From Bacteroidales bacterium UBA3297 (lineage in GTDB: Bacteria > Bacteroidota > Bacteroidia > Bacteroidales > Paludibacteraceae): a stretch of 64,000 bases of DNA. Under the pieces are notes generated by a model. It did no database searches. It was not told the origin of the DNA and saw nothing but the letters and a program-made list of their open reading frames with translations. Shown here piece by piece: positions 25,909-34,102 of this stretch (positions are counted from its first letter, which is position 1; every line of letters begins with the position of its first letter). The stretch is taken from assembly GCA_002362105.1 (NCBI GenBank), contig DETD01000018.1, positions 84,110 to 148,109 on the forward strand. The letters run 5' to 3'. The position numbers and the translations under genes were made by a program.

Positions 25909-26601
25909 CTAAAATTCCAAACGGAAACCTTTTTCTTTCAAGCGACCGTAACTTTCAGCATTGAACTTGTACAGCTTGGCCATCCTTTTCGGAGTTGGAC
26001 GTGACGTCTCGTTCAAATCGGTAAGTAGCCCAACGTGCAGAATTTTCTTCGAGAAGTTCCGGCGATCGAACTCTACTCCCAATATAGCCTCATAGAGCGA
26101 CTGCAGCGCCCGCATGGTGAACTTTTCGGGAAGCAGGTCAAAGCCAACCGGTTGGAACATAATGCGTTCACGCAGTTTTGCCAACGCCATATCTAATATA
26201 TCCTTATGGTCGAAGACCAGTTCTGGCAGTCCGTCGAGCGGGAACCAGCCAACCTCCGAGACATTGGCACCCTGCCTTACTTCCTGTTTTCTGACCAGAG
26301 CATAATAAGCGATGGATATGACACGGCCGCGCACATCGCGTTCGGGAGCGGAAAAAGTGTGGAACTGCTCGATGTAAGTTTCACGAAGACCCGTTTTTTC
26401 GCGCAACATCATACGTGCACTTTCTTCAGCCGACTCTTCCATCCGTAGGAATCCACCCGGCAGCACCCAACTGTCCTTATAGGGTTCTTCCCCCCTTTTT
26501 ACTAACAAGACCTGCATTTTTGTGCCGTCGAAACCGAAAATCACGCAATCGGTAGCCACCATCGGGCGCGGATAGTCGTATGTATATGTTCCTTTTTGCA
26601 T
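25909..26601 (-). CDS. Nudix-fold regulator (NrtR/AraR-like) with degenerate Nudix box
   Basis: The protein is 230 residues when started at MQKGTYTYDYPRPM (ATG 26601). Longer frames upstream run through the promoter. Residues 1-~140 are a Nudix fold, but the box GGFLRMEESAEESARMM then LREKTGL has MM in place of the catalytic R-E and K in place of a metal-binding E (consensus REUxEExGU). The C-terminal ~80 residues (LPEKFTMRALQSLYEAILG then RRNFSKKILHVG) form the winged helix of NrtR-type repressors. This is known biology for NrtR: inactive Nudix as ligand sensor. Function here is inferred; the ligand is unknown. See its operator at 26602. Confidence 0.82.
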   Translation of the reverse strand: MQKGTYTYDYPRPMVATDCVIFGFDGTKMQVLLVKRGEEPYKDSWVLPGGFLRMEESAEESARMMLREKTGLRETYIEQFHTFSAPERDVRGRVISIAYYALVRKQEVRQGANVSEVGWFPLDGLPELVFDHKDILDMALAKLRERIMFQPVGFDLLPEKFTMRALQSLYEAILGVEFDRRNFSKKILHVGLLTDLNETSRPTPKRMAKLYKFNAESYGRLKEKGFRLEF

Positions 26602-26628
26602 TTTTTGTGTGAAGTTTACACAAAAATA
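26602..26628 (-). promoter_or_regulatory. Operator overlapping the -7 box of the Nudix regulator
   Basis: Perfect 9-bp inverted arms TTTTTGTGT and ACACAAAAA (26602-26610, 26618-26626) with a 7-nt spacer directly abut the start codon. On the minus strand TATTTTTG (26628-26621) fits TAnnTTTG, so the palindrome covers the promoter. This is the expected layout for autorepression. Confidence 0.7.
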
Positions 26629-26718
26629 GTATTTTTTATAGAAATGAAGGAACAGATAAAAGGGGAAAGTGCCGGCAACGTAACCGGAATTTCCATTTTT
26701 TAGCCCACAGACACAGAA

Positions 26719-26747
26719 TTGAATAAGCAAAAAATGTTATATCTTTG
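26719..26747 (+). promoter_or_regulatory. Promoter of the ECF S-component gene
   Basis: TTG at 26719-26721, 18 nt, then TATCTTTG at 26740-26747, about 23 nt before the ATG at 26771. Good match to the Bacteroidetes consensus. Confidence 0.65.
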
Positions 26748-26770
26748 CAGTTAGATAAACACAAATAGTT

Positions 26771-27280
26771 ATGGACCAAACATTAAAGCTTTACACACTT
26801 CAATTCAAAGAGGCAAGGACCTATTTGTTTGCCATACTGTTCATAACAGGCAACATAGTCCTTCCACAATTATGCCACCTCGTTCCCAATGGTGGCCACA
26901 TTTGGTTACCTATCTACTTTTTCACCCTTATCGGCGCCTACAAGTACGGAATGAAGGTCGGACTGCTAACCGCCATCTTCTCTCCACTGGTCAACTCGGT
27001 TCTGTTCCACATGCCTAGCATAGCAGTACTCCCCTCTATTTTGCTGAAGGGTGTGCTGTTGGCTATTGCCGCAGGCTGGTGTGCGCAGCGTTACCAGAAA
27101 GTAAGCCTCGGCACCCTGCTGCTGGTTGTTCTGTTCTACCAGATAGTAGGCTCGTTGGGAGAAAGTCTGATAGAGGGTAGCTGGACAGCCGGACTGACCG
27201 ACTTCCAGTTAGGACTGCCCGGAATGGCCCTGCAAGTCATAGGCGGCTACCTCGTCATCAGATACCTGTTCAAAAACTAA
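26771..27280 (+). CDS. ECF transporter S component-like membrane protein
   Basis: The protein is 169 residues with five to six hydrophobic segments. ITGNIVLPQLCHL, WLPIYFFTLIGAYKYGMKVG and AIFSPLVNSVLFHMP give the fold pattern of substrate-binding S components of energy-coupling factor importers, in which small helices and a GxxxG-like helix contact the T component. There are no ATPase or T genes nearby, so it would use shared components. Substrate unknown. It lies 27 nt before tatA and could be co-transcribed. Confidence 0.65.
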   Translation: MDQTLKLYTLQFKEARTYLFAILFITGNIVLPQLCHLVPNGGHIWLPIYFFTLIGAYKYGMKVGLLTAIFSPLVNSVLFHMPSIAVLPSILLKGVLLAIAAGWCAQRYQKVSLGTLLLVVLFYQIVGSLGESLIEGSWTAGLTDFQLGLPGMALQVIGGYLVIRYLFKN

Positions 27281-27307
27281 TAAAAAACTCATTAAACAAA
27301 ATACGTC

Positions 27308-27490
27308 ATGTTTGGATTAGGATTTCCCGAACTTCTGCTTATTGTATTCGTCGTATTGCTATTATTCGGAGGCAAACGCATACCAGAGTTGATGAAGAGC
27401 CTCGGCAAAGGCGTAAGCAGTTTCAAAGAAGGTATGAAAGACGTGACCAACACCGACACTGAAGACAAAAAGGAAGAGCGGAAAGATTAA
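27308..27490 (+). CDS. tatA: TatA/TatE twin-arginine translocase subunit
   Basis: The protein is 60 residues. FGLGFPELLLIVFVVLLLFGGKRIPELMKSLG has the short N-terminal membrane helix, the FG hinge (FGGKRIPEL) and the amphipathic helix characteristic of TatA, then an acidic-basic tail. It forms the pore of the Tat system exporting folded proteins. No separate tatB is present, as is usual for minimal TatAC systems. The downstream tatC and two proteins with Tat motifs fit one operon. Confidence 0.93.
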   Translation: MFGLGFPELLLIVFVVLLLFGGKRIPELMKSLGKGVSSFKEGMKDVTNTDTEDKKEERKD

Positions 27491-27502
27491 AGTTATTTCC
27501 AG

Positions 27503-28300
27503 ATGAGCGAAGACAAAGGCAACAGCATGTCTTTTTGGACCCACATCGACGTTCTACGAGGCACATTCGTGCGCATACTGATCGTCGTGTTGGCTGCGAC
27601 CACTGCCGCCTTCTTCCTTAAAGAGCCACTTTTCAACCTGATATTTGCACCAAGAGAGCCCGACTTTGTCAGTTACCAGCTATTAGAAAGATTCAGTAAC
27701 TGGGTGACCCAGGGGCAAGGCGGTTTAGAGCCAGTGAAAGCGGTGCAACTCATCAACACCGGTTTAGCCCAACAGTTTGTCTTTCATTTTAAAACAGCAT
27801 TCTGTGCAGGCGTCGTCACGGCCTCGCCCTACATCATCTACCAACTTTTCAGCTTTATCGCGCCCGCACTTTATGAGCAAGAGCGTAAATATGCGGTAAG
27901 GGTAGCAGGAATGGGCTATTTGATGTTTGTAGCAGGCCTCTTACTCAACTACTTCCTGATTTTCCCACTCACCTACCGCTTTTTAAGCAACTACCAAGTC
28001 AGCGAGGAGGTTGTCAATATGATTTCGCTAGAATCGTACATCGACACGCTGTTGCTGATGAGCCTGATGATGGGCATTGTATTCGAGATTCCGGTTATAT
28101 CGTGGATTTTGGGAAAACTTGGTTTGTTAACGTCCGACTTTATGCGGAACTACCGCCGACATGCCATAGTAGTCATACTGATAGCAGCCGCCATCATAAC
28201 ACCAACCACCGACATCTTCACACTCCTTATAGTGTCGCTTCCGATGTGGTTGCTATACGAAGCCAGCATTGTGCTGGTTGCACATACTAACAAAAAATAA
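27503..28300 (+). CDS. tatC: Sec-independent protein translocase TatC
   Basis: This 265-residue membrane protein has six predicted helices. MSFWTHIDVLRGTFVRI is the conserved N-terminal region where TatC binds the signal peptide (usual form HLxELRxR, here HIDVLRGT). FVAGLLLNYFLIFP and ISWILGKLGLLTSDFMRNYRRHA are the internal TatC signatures. It starts 12 nt after tatA. The HLxELR motif is altered (HIDVLR), as in other Bacteroidetes TatC proteins. Confidence 0.93.
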   Translation: MSEDKGNSMSFWTHIDVLRGTFVRILIVVLAATTAAFFLKEPLFNLIFAPREPDFVSYQLLERFSNWVTQGQGGLEPVKAVQLINTGLAQQFVFHFKTAFCAGVVTASPYIIYQLFSFIAPALYEQERKYAVRVAGMGYLMFVAGLLLNYFLIFPLTYRFLSNYQVSEEVVNMISLESYIDTLLLMSLMMGIVFEIPVISWILGKLGLLTSDFMRNYRRHAIVVILIAAAIITPTTDIFTLLIVSLPMWLLYEASIVLVAHTNKK

Positions 28301-28312
28301 ACAAGAAATCTT

Positions 28313-29827
28313 ATGTTAAGGAAAATCCGCACAGCCGCTGCGGTGCTGGCTATAACGCTGGTAACCCTGTTATTTTTAGACTTTACAGGAACAATGACCC
28401 GTTGGTTCGGCTTTATGGCGAAAGTACAGTTCCTGCCAGCCGTTTTAGCATTTAACACAGCCGTAGTGGTAGGTTTGCTACTGGTCACGCTACTATTCGG
28501 CCGCATCTACTGTTCTGTCATCTGTCCACTGGGCATTTTGCAAGACACCGTATCGTGGATAAGCGCCAAACGCAAAGGCAAGAAAGCACGCTTCAGCTAT
28601 TCACCGGAAAAGAGGAACCTGCGTTACGGAGTTCTGCTTGTGTTCGTATTGCTAGTTGTAGCCGGTTTCACACAAATTGCGCTGTTTATAGCGCCATACA
28701 GCGCATTCGGACGCATAACAGAAAGTTTGCTCGCCCCCATTTGGGCATTTGGCAACAACGTGCTAGCCGGCATAGCCGAGCACTTCAACAGCTATGCCTT
28801 TTACGAGACAAGCGTCTGGGCTAAAAGTCTGATAGTACCCGTAACAGCCATCGTTACGCTGGCCACAGTCGGCGTTCTGGCCTGGAAGAACGGACGCACC
28901 TGGTGCAACACCATCTGCCCTGTTGGCACAATACTTGGATTTGTATCGCAATACGCCATATTCCGTCCGGTTATCGATGAAAAAGCCTGTAAGAACTGCG
29001 GCCTCTGCGCCAGAAAGTGCAAAGCGTCGGCCATCGACTTCAAGAACGGGAAGGTAGACACCAGTCGCTGTGTCGCCTGCTTCGACTGTATTGACGCCTG
29101 CAATGCGAAAGCCATCAGTTTCAAAAACCGCCTAACCCAGCAAAAACAAGGTAAGACGGTCAACAATGCCCAGCAAGCAGTTAAAGACGAGACCGTTGAC
29201 ACCAGCCGACGCAGTTTTCTGATAGGGACAGGATTACTTGCCGCAGGCCTGGCAAAAGCACAAAAAGACAAAAAGGTAGACGGAGGTCTGGCAACCATTC
29301 TCGATAAAAAAGTACCCGTCCGCGAGACCCCGATTCTTCCAGCCGGAAGCTTTAGCGCCAAGCACTTCGCACAACACTGCACCGGTTGCCAGCTGTGTGT
29401 GGCGAACTGTCCGAACGGAGTACTCCGTCCATCGTCGGACCTCGGGACGCTGATGCAGCCACACATGGAATACGACAGAGGCTACTGTCGGCCAGAATGC
29501 ACCAAGTGTTCGGAAGTCTGCCCGGCCGGCGCCATCAAGCCCATCACCCCAGCAGAAAAGAGCAGTATACAGATAGGCCATGCGGTTTGGGTTAAGAAGA
29601 ACTGCATTGTGCTAACCGACAACGTGGAATGCGGCAACTGTGCCCGCCACTGCCCTAACGGAGCCATACAGATGGTGCCAAGCGACCCGGCGAACCCGGA
29701 ATCGCACAAGATTCCTGCCATCAACACCGAGCGCTGCATAGGCTGCGGTGCCTGCGAGAACCTTTGTCCATCGAGACCTTTCAGCGCAATATACGTAGAA
29801 GGTCACGAAATGCACAAGGAGATTTGA
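28313..29827 (+). CDS. NapH-NapG-like polyferredoxin fusion with internal Tat motif
   Basis: The protein is 504 residues. Residues 1-220 resemble NapH: four or more membrane helices and two C-x3-C-P motifs (YCSVICPLG at 66-74, WCNTICPVG at 197-205). Two 4Fe-4S motifs follow (226-236, 253-263). Around 297-315 lies DTSRRSFLIGTGLLAAG, a twin-arginine type signal inside the chain. Residues ~350-500 then have four more cysteine clusters (356-366, 392-403, 440-447, 475-485), as in NapG. It therefore looks like the two quinol-oxidising electron-transfer subunits joined in one chain. Which terminal reductase it feeds is not shown. The next genes are a Tat-exported Fe-S reductase and a TonB receptor. 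Confidence 0.85.
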   Translation: MLRKIRTAAAVLAITLVTLLFLDFTGTMTRWFGFMAKVQFLPAVLAFNTAVVVGLLLVTLLFGRIYCSVICPLGILQDTVSWISAKRKGKKARFSYSPEKRNLRYGVLLVFVLLVVAGFTQIALFIAPYSAFGRITESLLAPIWAFGNNVLAGIAEHFNSYAFYETSVWAKSLIVPVTAIVTLATVGVLAWKNGRTWCNTICPVGTILGFVSQYAIFRPVIDEKACKNCGLCARKCKASAIDFKNGKVDTSRCVACFDCIDACNAKAISFKNRLTQQKQGKTVNNAQQAVKDETVDTSRRSFLIGTGLLAAGLAKAQKDKKVDGGLATILDKKVPVRETPILPAGSFSAKHFAQHCTGCQLCVANCPNGVLRPSSDLGTLMQPHMEYDRGYCRPECTKCSEVCPAGAIKPITPAEKSSIQIGHAVWVKKNCIVLTDNVECGNCARHCPNGAIQMVPSDPANPESHKIPAINTERCIGCGACENLCPSRPFSAIYVEGHEMHKEI

Positions 29828-29847
29828 AACACTTAAATCAGCGAAAA

Positions 29848-31302
29848 ATGAGCGAAAAAGAAAACCCTATAAACCGCCGCGAGTTTCTGAAAACCGCGGG
29901 TGCAGCCGCTGTGGCAACGAGTGCAGTCCTTTCTGCCTGCAACAGCAGCGAACAACAGCAAAGCTACAAAACCACCATACCCGAGCCACCTACCGACAAG
30001 ATGACTTACCGCACCAACCCCAAGACGGGCGACAAAATATCGTTGTTGGGATTTGGTATGATGCGCCTGCCTATCGAAGGCGGAGGTTCGGGCCGTGAGA
30101 ACCCCGACTCCCCAATCGACCAAGACATGGTGAACAAGCAGGTAGACTATGCCATTGGGCATGGTGTAAACCTGTTCGACACATCGCCAGCCTACTGCCA
30201 AGGCCGGTCTGAAAAAAGTACCGGAATAGCTTTGCACCGCTACCCCCGCGACAAATACTTCGTATCGACCAAACTGTCGAACTTCAATCCGGCCACCTGG
30301 AGTCTGGAATCGGGCAAAGAGATGTTTAACAACTCGCTTAAAGAGTTGCAGATCGACTATGTGGACTTCCTGTTACTTCACGCCATAGGCGGTACAAGCG
30401 AGCGGCCGAACGCTCAAGGAATTAACGAACAGCTCGACAGCAAACAGACCCTCTACGCCCGCTACATAGACAACGGACTGCTTGACTGGCTGGTCGGCCA
30501 ACAGAAACAAGGCAAAATAAAGAACCTCGGATTCTCGTACCACGGCGACATCAAAATGTTCGACCTTTTGTTGCAGTGGCACGACGAAGGCAAATACCAT
30601 TGGGACTTTGTGCTCATAGAGTTAAACTACCTCGACTGGAAGCATGCGAGTGAAATCAATCCTCGGAACACCAATGCCGAATACCTCTATACCGAGCTAG
30701 AGAAGCGCGGCATACCATCGCTCATTATGGAGCCCCTGTTAGGAGGCCGCTTGGCAAAAGTGCCCGACTTCATTTTCAAGAAAATGAAAAGCCGCGACCC
30801 GGAACACAGCATTGCCAGCTGGGCCATGCGCTACGCAGGTTCGCCCAAAGGCGTACTTTCGGTATTGAGCGGCATGACCTACCTCGAAAACGTAAAAGAC
30901 AACATTAACACCTATGCACCGCTCAAACCGGTCAGCGAAGAGGAAAAGCAGTTTCTTGAAGAAGTGGCCGACGACATAGTCGGACTGAACACCATACCGT
31001 GCAACGACTGCAAGTACTGCATGCCATGCCCATACGGCATTGACATTCCAGCCATCTTCGTACACTACAACAAGTGCATCAACGAAGGCAATATGGCCCA
31101 AAGCAGCCAGCACCCCGAATATGAGAAGCAACGCCGCGCCTTCCTGGTCGGCTACGACCGGAGTGTGCCCCGCCTTCGCCAAGCCAGCCACTGTGTAGGC
31201 TGCCACCAGTGCGAATGGCACTGTCCACAAAAGATAAAGATTGCAGAAGAGCTGCAAAAGGTAGACAAATACGTTGAAGCACTGAAACAAGGCAAATTAT
31301 GA
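29848..31302 (+). CDS. Tat-exported aldo/keto reductase lipoprotein with 4Fe-4S clusters
   Basis: The protein has 484 residues from the ATG at 29848. The N-terminus has NRREFLKTAGAAAVATSAVL followed by SAC, i.e. twin arginines (10-11) and a lipobox Cys31, so it is a probable Tat lipoprotein. An alternative ATG at 29764 overlaps the upstream gene. The body is an aldo/keto reductase barrel (VNLFDTSPAYCQG, LLLHAIGG). The C-terminus has two ferredoxin-type clusters, CNDCKYCMPCPYGIDIP and CVGCHQCEWHCPQKI. Cofactor-loaded, it would be folded in the cytosol, then exported by the adjacent Tat pair. The upstream polyferredoxin is the likely electron donor. Substrate unknown. Confidence 0.87.
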   Translation: MSEKENPINRREFLKTAGAAAVATSAVLSACNSSEQQQSYKTTIPEPPTDKMTYRTNPKTGDKISLLGFGMMRLPIEGGGSGRENPDSPIDQDMVNKQVDYAIGHGVNLFDTSPAYCQGRSEKSTGIALHRYPRDKYFVSTKLSNFNPATWSLESGKEMFNNSLKELQIDYVDFLLLHAIGGTSERPNAQGINEQLDSKQTLYARYIDNGLLDWLVGQQKQGKIKNLGFSYHGDIKMFDLLLQWHDEGKYHWDFVLIELNYLDWKHASEINPRNTNAEYLYTELEKRGIPSLIMEPLLGGRLAKVPDFIFKKMKSRDPEHSIASWAMRYAGSPKGVLSVLSGMTYLENVKDNINTYAPLKPVSEEEKQFLEEVADDIVGLNTIPCNDCKYCMPCPYGIDIPAIFVHYNKCINEGNMAQSSQHPEYEKQRRAFLVGYDRSVPRLRQASHCVGCHQCEWHCPQKIKIAEELQKVDKYVEALKQGKL

Positions 31303-31721
31303 CCTTAGAAGAACTGAAGCAGACGCTTAGCCAAGGCAACCACGCACTGGCCATTTACGACCAAGACGAGCAACTGCACACTTACGACAACAAAGGTGTC
31401 CGTGACCTTTATACCCTACTGACCACAGAACCCCAAGTGCTGAAAGGCGCAATGGTTGCCGACAAAGTGGTGGGAAAAGGAGCCGCAGCCCTCATGATAG
31501 TGGGCGGCATAGCAGAACTACACACCCACATAATCAGCGAACCTGCCATCAAGCTACTCGAACTTTCTGGCATTCGATATAGTTTCGACGAGAAAGTCGA
31601 CCACATTGAAAACCGCGACAAGACCGGTTGGTGCCCTGTGGAAACACTCTGCAAAGACATGCCAACTGCAGGACAATGCGTGCCGCTAATTGCCAACTTT
31701 ATTGAAAATATGAAAATATGA
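31299..31721 (+). CDS. DUF1893 domain-containing protein
   Basis: The protein is 140 residues. The ATG overlaps the stop of the reductase (ATGA), so they are translationally coupled. LAIYDQDEQLHTYDNKGVRD, then GAMVADKVVGKGAAALMI, VGGIAELHTHIISEPA and a C-terminal WCPVETLCKDM match DUF1893, which has a cytidine-deaminase-like fold. The active-site HxE and PCxxC of true deaminases are altered. Biochemical role unknown. It is cytosolic, unlike its exported neighbours. Confidence 0.85.
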   Translation: MTLEELKQTLSQGNHALAIYDQDEQLHTYDNKGVRDLYTLLTTEPQVLKGAMVADKVVGKGAAALMIVGGIAELHTHIISEPAIKLLELSGIRYSFDEKVDHIENRDKTGWCPVETLCKDMPTAGQCVPLIANFIENMKI

Positions 31722-31734
31722 AAATAAAAAGTTC

Positions 31735-33654
31735 ATGAAGCAGAAACTTATTCCGTTATTCTCCTTGTCCTGTCTAACAGTGCTAACTGTTCACGCCCAA
31801 ACAGCAACTGTAGATTCGGCATTAGCAGGACCAATTATAGACCCATATTTCAACTATCTGCCAAAAGTAGACGTCATTGGCGTACGACCAGAATTCCTAC
31901 CCAACACCATAACGACCATCAGCGAGCAACAGTTACAAGAGCGACACATACCCTCGGTGCTGCCCGCAGTGGCCGAACAGACCCCGGGTTTGTTTGTCAC
32001 CCAGCGCAGTTCAATGGGTTACGGACTGTCGACAGGTTCGGCAGGTGGAATGAACCTGCGTGGCTTAGGTAGCGGAACCGGACAGATAATGGTACTGGTT
32101 GACGGTCACCCCCAATTTATGGGACTGATGGGACACCCGCTGGCCGACACCTACCAAGGGCTGAACATAGAAAGCATACAGGTGCTTCGCGGCCCGGCCT
32201 CGGTACTATACGGTTCGAACGCCATGGGCGGTGTAATCAACCTCGTCACTAATAAATACAACGAAGATGGTGCGCACACCCACGCCAACATCGGCTACGG
32301 TAACGACAATACCCTGCAGAGCCAACTGTCGGTCAGCAACAAACAGGGGAAACTGAGCAGTAGCGTGAGTGGAGCCTATAACCGCACCGACGGGCACCGC
32401 AAGAATATGGGCTTCAAACAATATGCCGGTTACGGCCAATTGGGTTACCAACTCTGCAACAACTGGCAGATAGGTGCCGACCTGAACATCAACAAGTTCA
32501 ATGCTGAAACGCCAGGTGCGACTGACGCACTGCTAGAAGATGCGGAACAAGACATCACCCGTGGAACAACGTCGGCATGGATACGCAACAGCTACGGGAA
32601 CACGAAAGGCAGCATCAGCGCTTTCTACAACTGGGGGAAACACGTGATTAACGACGGTTACGCCATTGGAAAAGGAACGCCAAAAGACTACCGCTACCAC
32701 TCGCGCGACTATATGGGTGGCGTGTCAGCCAACCAAAGTATAAGGAAGTTTCAGGGTAAAACAACTGCAACCCTCGGTTTCGACTACTTCCACTTTGGCG
32801 GTACAGCATGGAACGAGTATGTTGCAGGTGAGGAAATAGGGACCACAAGCGCACTTGCGTCAAAAAAAGAAGATGAGATAGCGAGCTATGTCAACATCGA
32901 GCAATACTTGTTCAAGTATTTGGATATAAACGGCGGCATCCGCTACAACCACCATTGGCTGGTGGGCGACGAATGGGTACCGCAAGTTGGGTTGACCAGC
33001 CGAATAGGAGGAAGGCGGATTCAACAGACCACCATCAAGGCCACAGCCAGCAAGGGCTTCCGCAACCCGACCATCAAAGAACTCTATATGTTCAAACCAG
33101 CCAATGCCGAACTTGAGGCGGAACGTCTGTGGAGCTACGAATTTGCCTTTGCGCAAGACCTCGTCAACAACAAACTGCACTACGGCATCAACGTCTACTA
33201 CATAGACGGCGACAATATGATCACCACCCAGATGACCGACGGCAAACCGCTGAACGTTAACACCGGTGAGATTGAGAATAAAGGAATAGAGTTGGAAGCC
33301 AGCTACAACATCTGCAGTTCGTGGAGCATAAACGCCAATTACAGCTACCTCGACATGGAGAACCCCGTAGTAGCCGCGCCCGAACAAAAACTGTACGTGG
33401 GCGGCCGCTTCAACAAGAAAAAATGGCTGGCAAGCGCAGGCCTGCAATACATAGGCGGACTCTACACACAAGTGGGCGAGAAGCCACAGCAAGAAGATTT
33501 CGTGCTGGCAAACGCCCAACTGCAATTCAGTCCGCTCGACTGGCTCGGAATTTGGGTAAAAGGCGAGAACCTGCTCGACCAAGATTACGAGATAAACGCA
33601 GGCTACCCAATGCCAGGAGCCAACTTTATGGTAGGCGCAAACATCAGATTCTAG
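31735..33654 (+). CDS. TonB-dependent outer-membrane receptor
   Basis: The protein is 639 residues with an N-terminal signal peptide (LFSLSCLTVLTVHAQ). Residues ~50-170 form the plug (IPSVLPAVAEQTPGLFVTQ, MNLRGLGSGTGQIMVLVDG, VLRGPASVLYGSNAMGGVIN). The remainder alternates barrel strands to a terminal ANFMVGANIRF ending in Phe. It resembles siderophore, cobalamin or metal receptors rather than SusC (no N-terminal carboxypeptidase-like domain). It is the last gene of the tatA-tatC-polyferredoxin-reductase-DUF1893 run, 13 nt after DUF1893, and may import a metal or metal complex for these redox proteins. Confidence 0.9.
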   Translation: MKQKLIPLFSLSCLTVLTVHAQTATVDSALAGPIIDPYFNYLPKVDVIGVRPEFLPNTITTISEQQLQERHIPSVLPAVAEQTPGLFVTQRSSMGYGLSTGSAGGMNLRGLGSGTGQIMVLVDGHPQFMGLMGHPLADTYQGLNIESIQVLRGPASVLYGSNAMGGVINLVTNKYNEDGAHTHANIGYGNDNTLQSQLSVSNKQGKLSSSVSGAYNRTDGHRKNMGFKQYAGYGQLGYQLCNNWQIGADLNINKFNAETPGATDALLEDAEQDITRGTTSAWIRNSYGNTKGSISAFYNWGKHVINDGYAIGKGTPKDYRYHSRDYMGGVSANQSIRKFQGKTTATLGFDYFHFGGTAWNEYVAGEEIGTTSALASKKEDEIASYVNIEQYLFKYLDINGGIRYNHHWLVGDEWVPQVGLTSRIGGRRIQQTTIKATASKGFRNPTIKELYMFKPANAELEAERLWSYEFAFAQDLVNNKLHYGINVYYIDGDNMITTQMTDGKPLNVNTGEIENKGIELEASYNICSSWSINANYSYLDMENPVVAAPEQKLYVGGRFNKKKWLASAGLQYIGGLYTQVGEKPQQEDFVLANAQLQFSPLDWLGIWVKGENLLDQDYEINAGYPMPGANFMVGANIRF

Positions 33655-33670
33655 TCTGAGACAAAATAAG

Positions 33671-33728
33671 AAAAGAGAGGTGTGCGAGTAGAAACAAAAA
33701 ATACCGATTCTACCCACACCTCTTTTTT
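33671..33728 (+). terminator. Terminator after the TonB receptor operon
   Basis: Arms 33671-33684 and 33715-33728 pair over 14 bp and are joined by a loop with a further short helix, with TTTTTT at the end. Confidence 0.85.
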
Positions 33729-33833
33729 ATTCCGTAAAAAATATAACAAACAATTGTTTTTCAGCCAACAACAGAAAGAATTCAATCTAAAATCCATCAA
33801 AACACATCCAACTGTATTCAGAAAAAGTTCCAA

Positions 33834-33871
33834 TTTTAGGAAACTATTTTTCACAGTTCAGTTTCCTAAAA
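33834..33871. repeat. Perfect 12-bp inverted repeat, candidate operator
   Basis: TTTTAGGAAACT (33834-33845) and AGTTTCCTAAAA (33860-33871) are separated by 14 nt. It sits in the ~450-bp region between the TonB terminator and the efflux-operon promoter, 114 nt upstream of the -33 box. There is no T tract. Confidence 0.5.
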
Positions 33872-33984
33872 CGTAAAAAGCAATCTGTCAGACGACCCTA
33901 TGCTTCCGTGTAAAGTAATTTATAATAAAGACATACCTCCCAATAAAAAAAATTCGTCACCACGCAAGAAAACCAAGAAAACTA

Positions 33985-34015
33985 TTTGCGTTTTTAGAGT
34001 TTTATACTATCTTTG
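33985..34015 (+). promoter_or_regulatory. Promoter of the efflux operon
   Basis: TTTG at 33985-33988, exactly 19 nt, then TATCTTTG at 34008-34015. This is a perfect match to the Bacteroidetes primary sigma consensus, about 88 nt before the TetR start. Confidence 0.8.
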
Positions 34016-34102
34016 CATACATAATCATAGGATGTAAATCCGCCCTAATAACAAATGCCAACAATGCAAGCGTAACTAACGAATACTTAATCGCAGAGAA
34101 AA

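Noticed and set aside
30739..31290. 183-codon frame antisense to the Tat lipoprotein reductase
   Set aside because: Shadow of the conserved Cys-rich sense gene.
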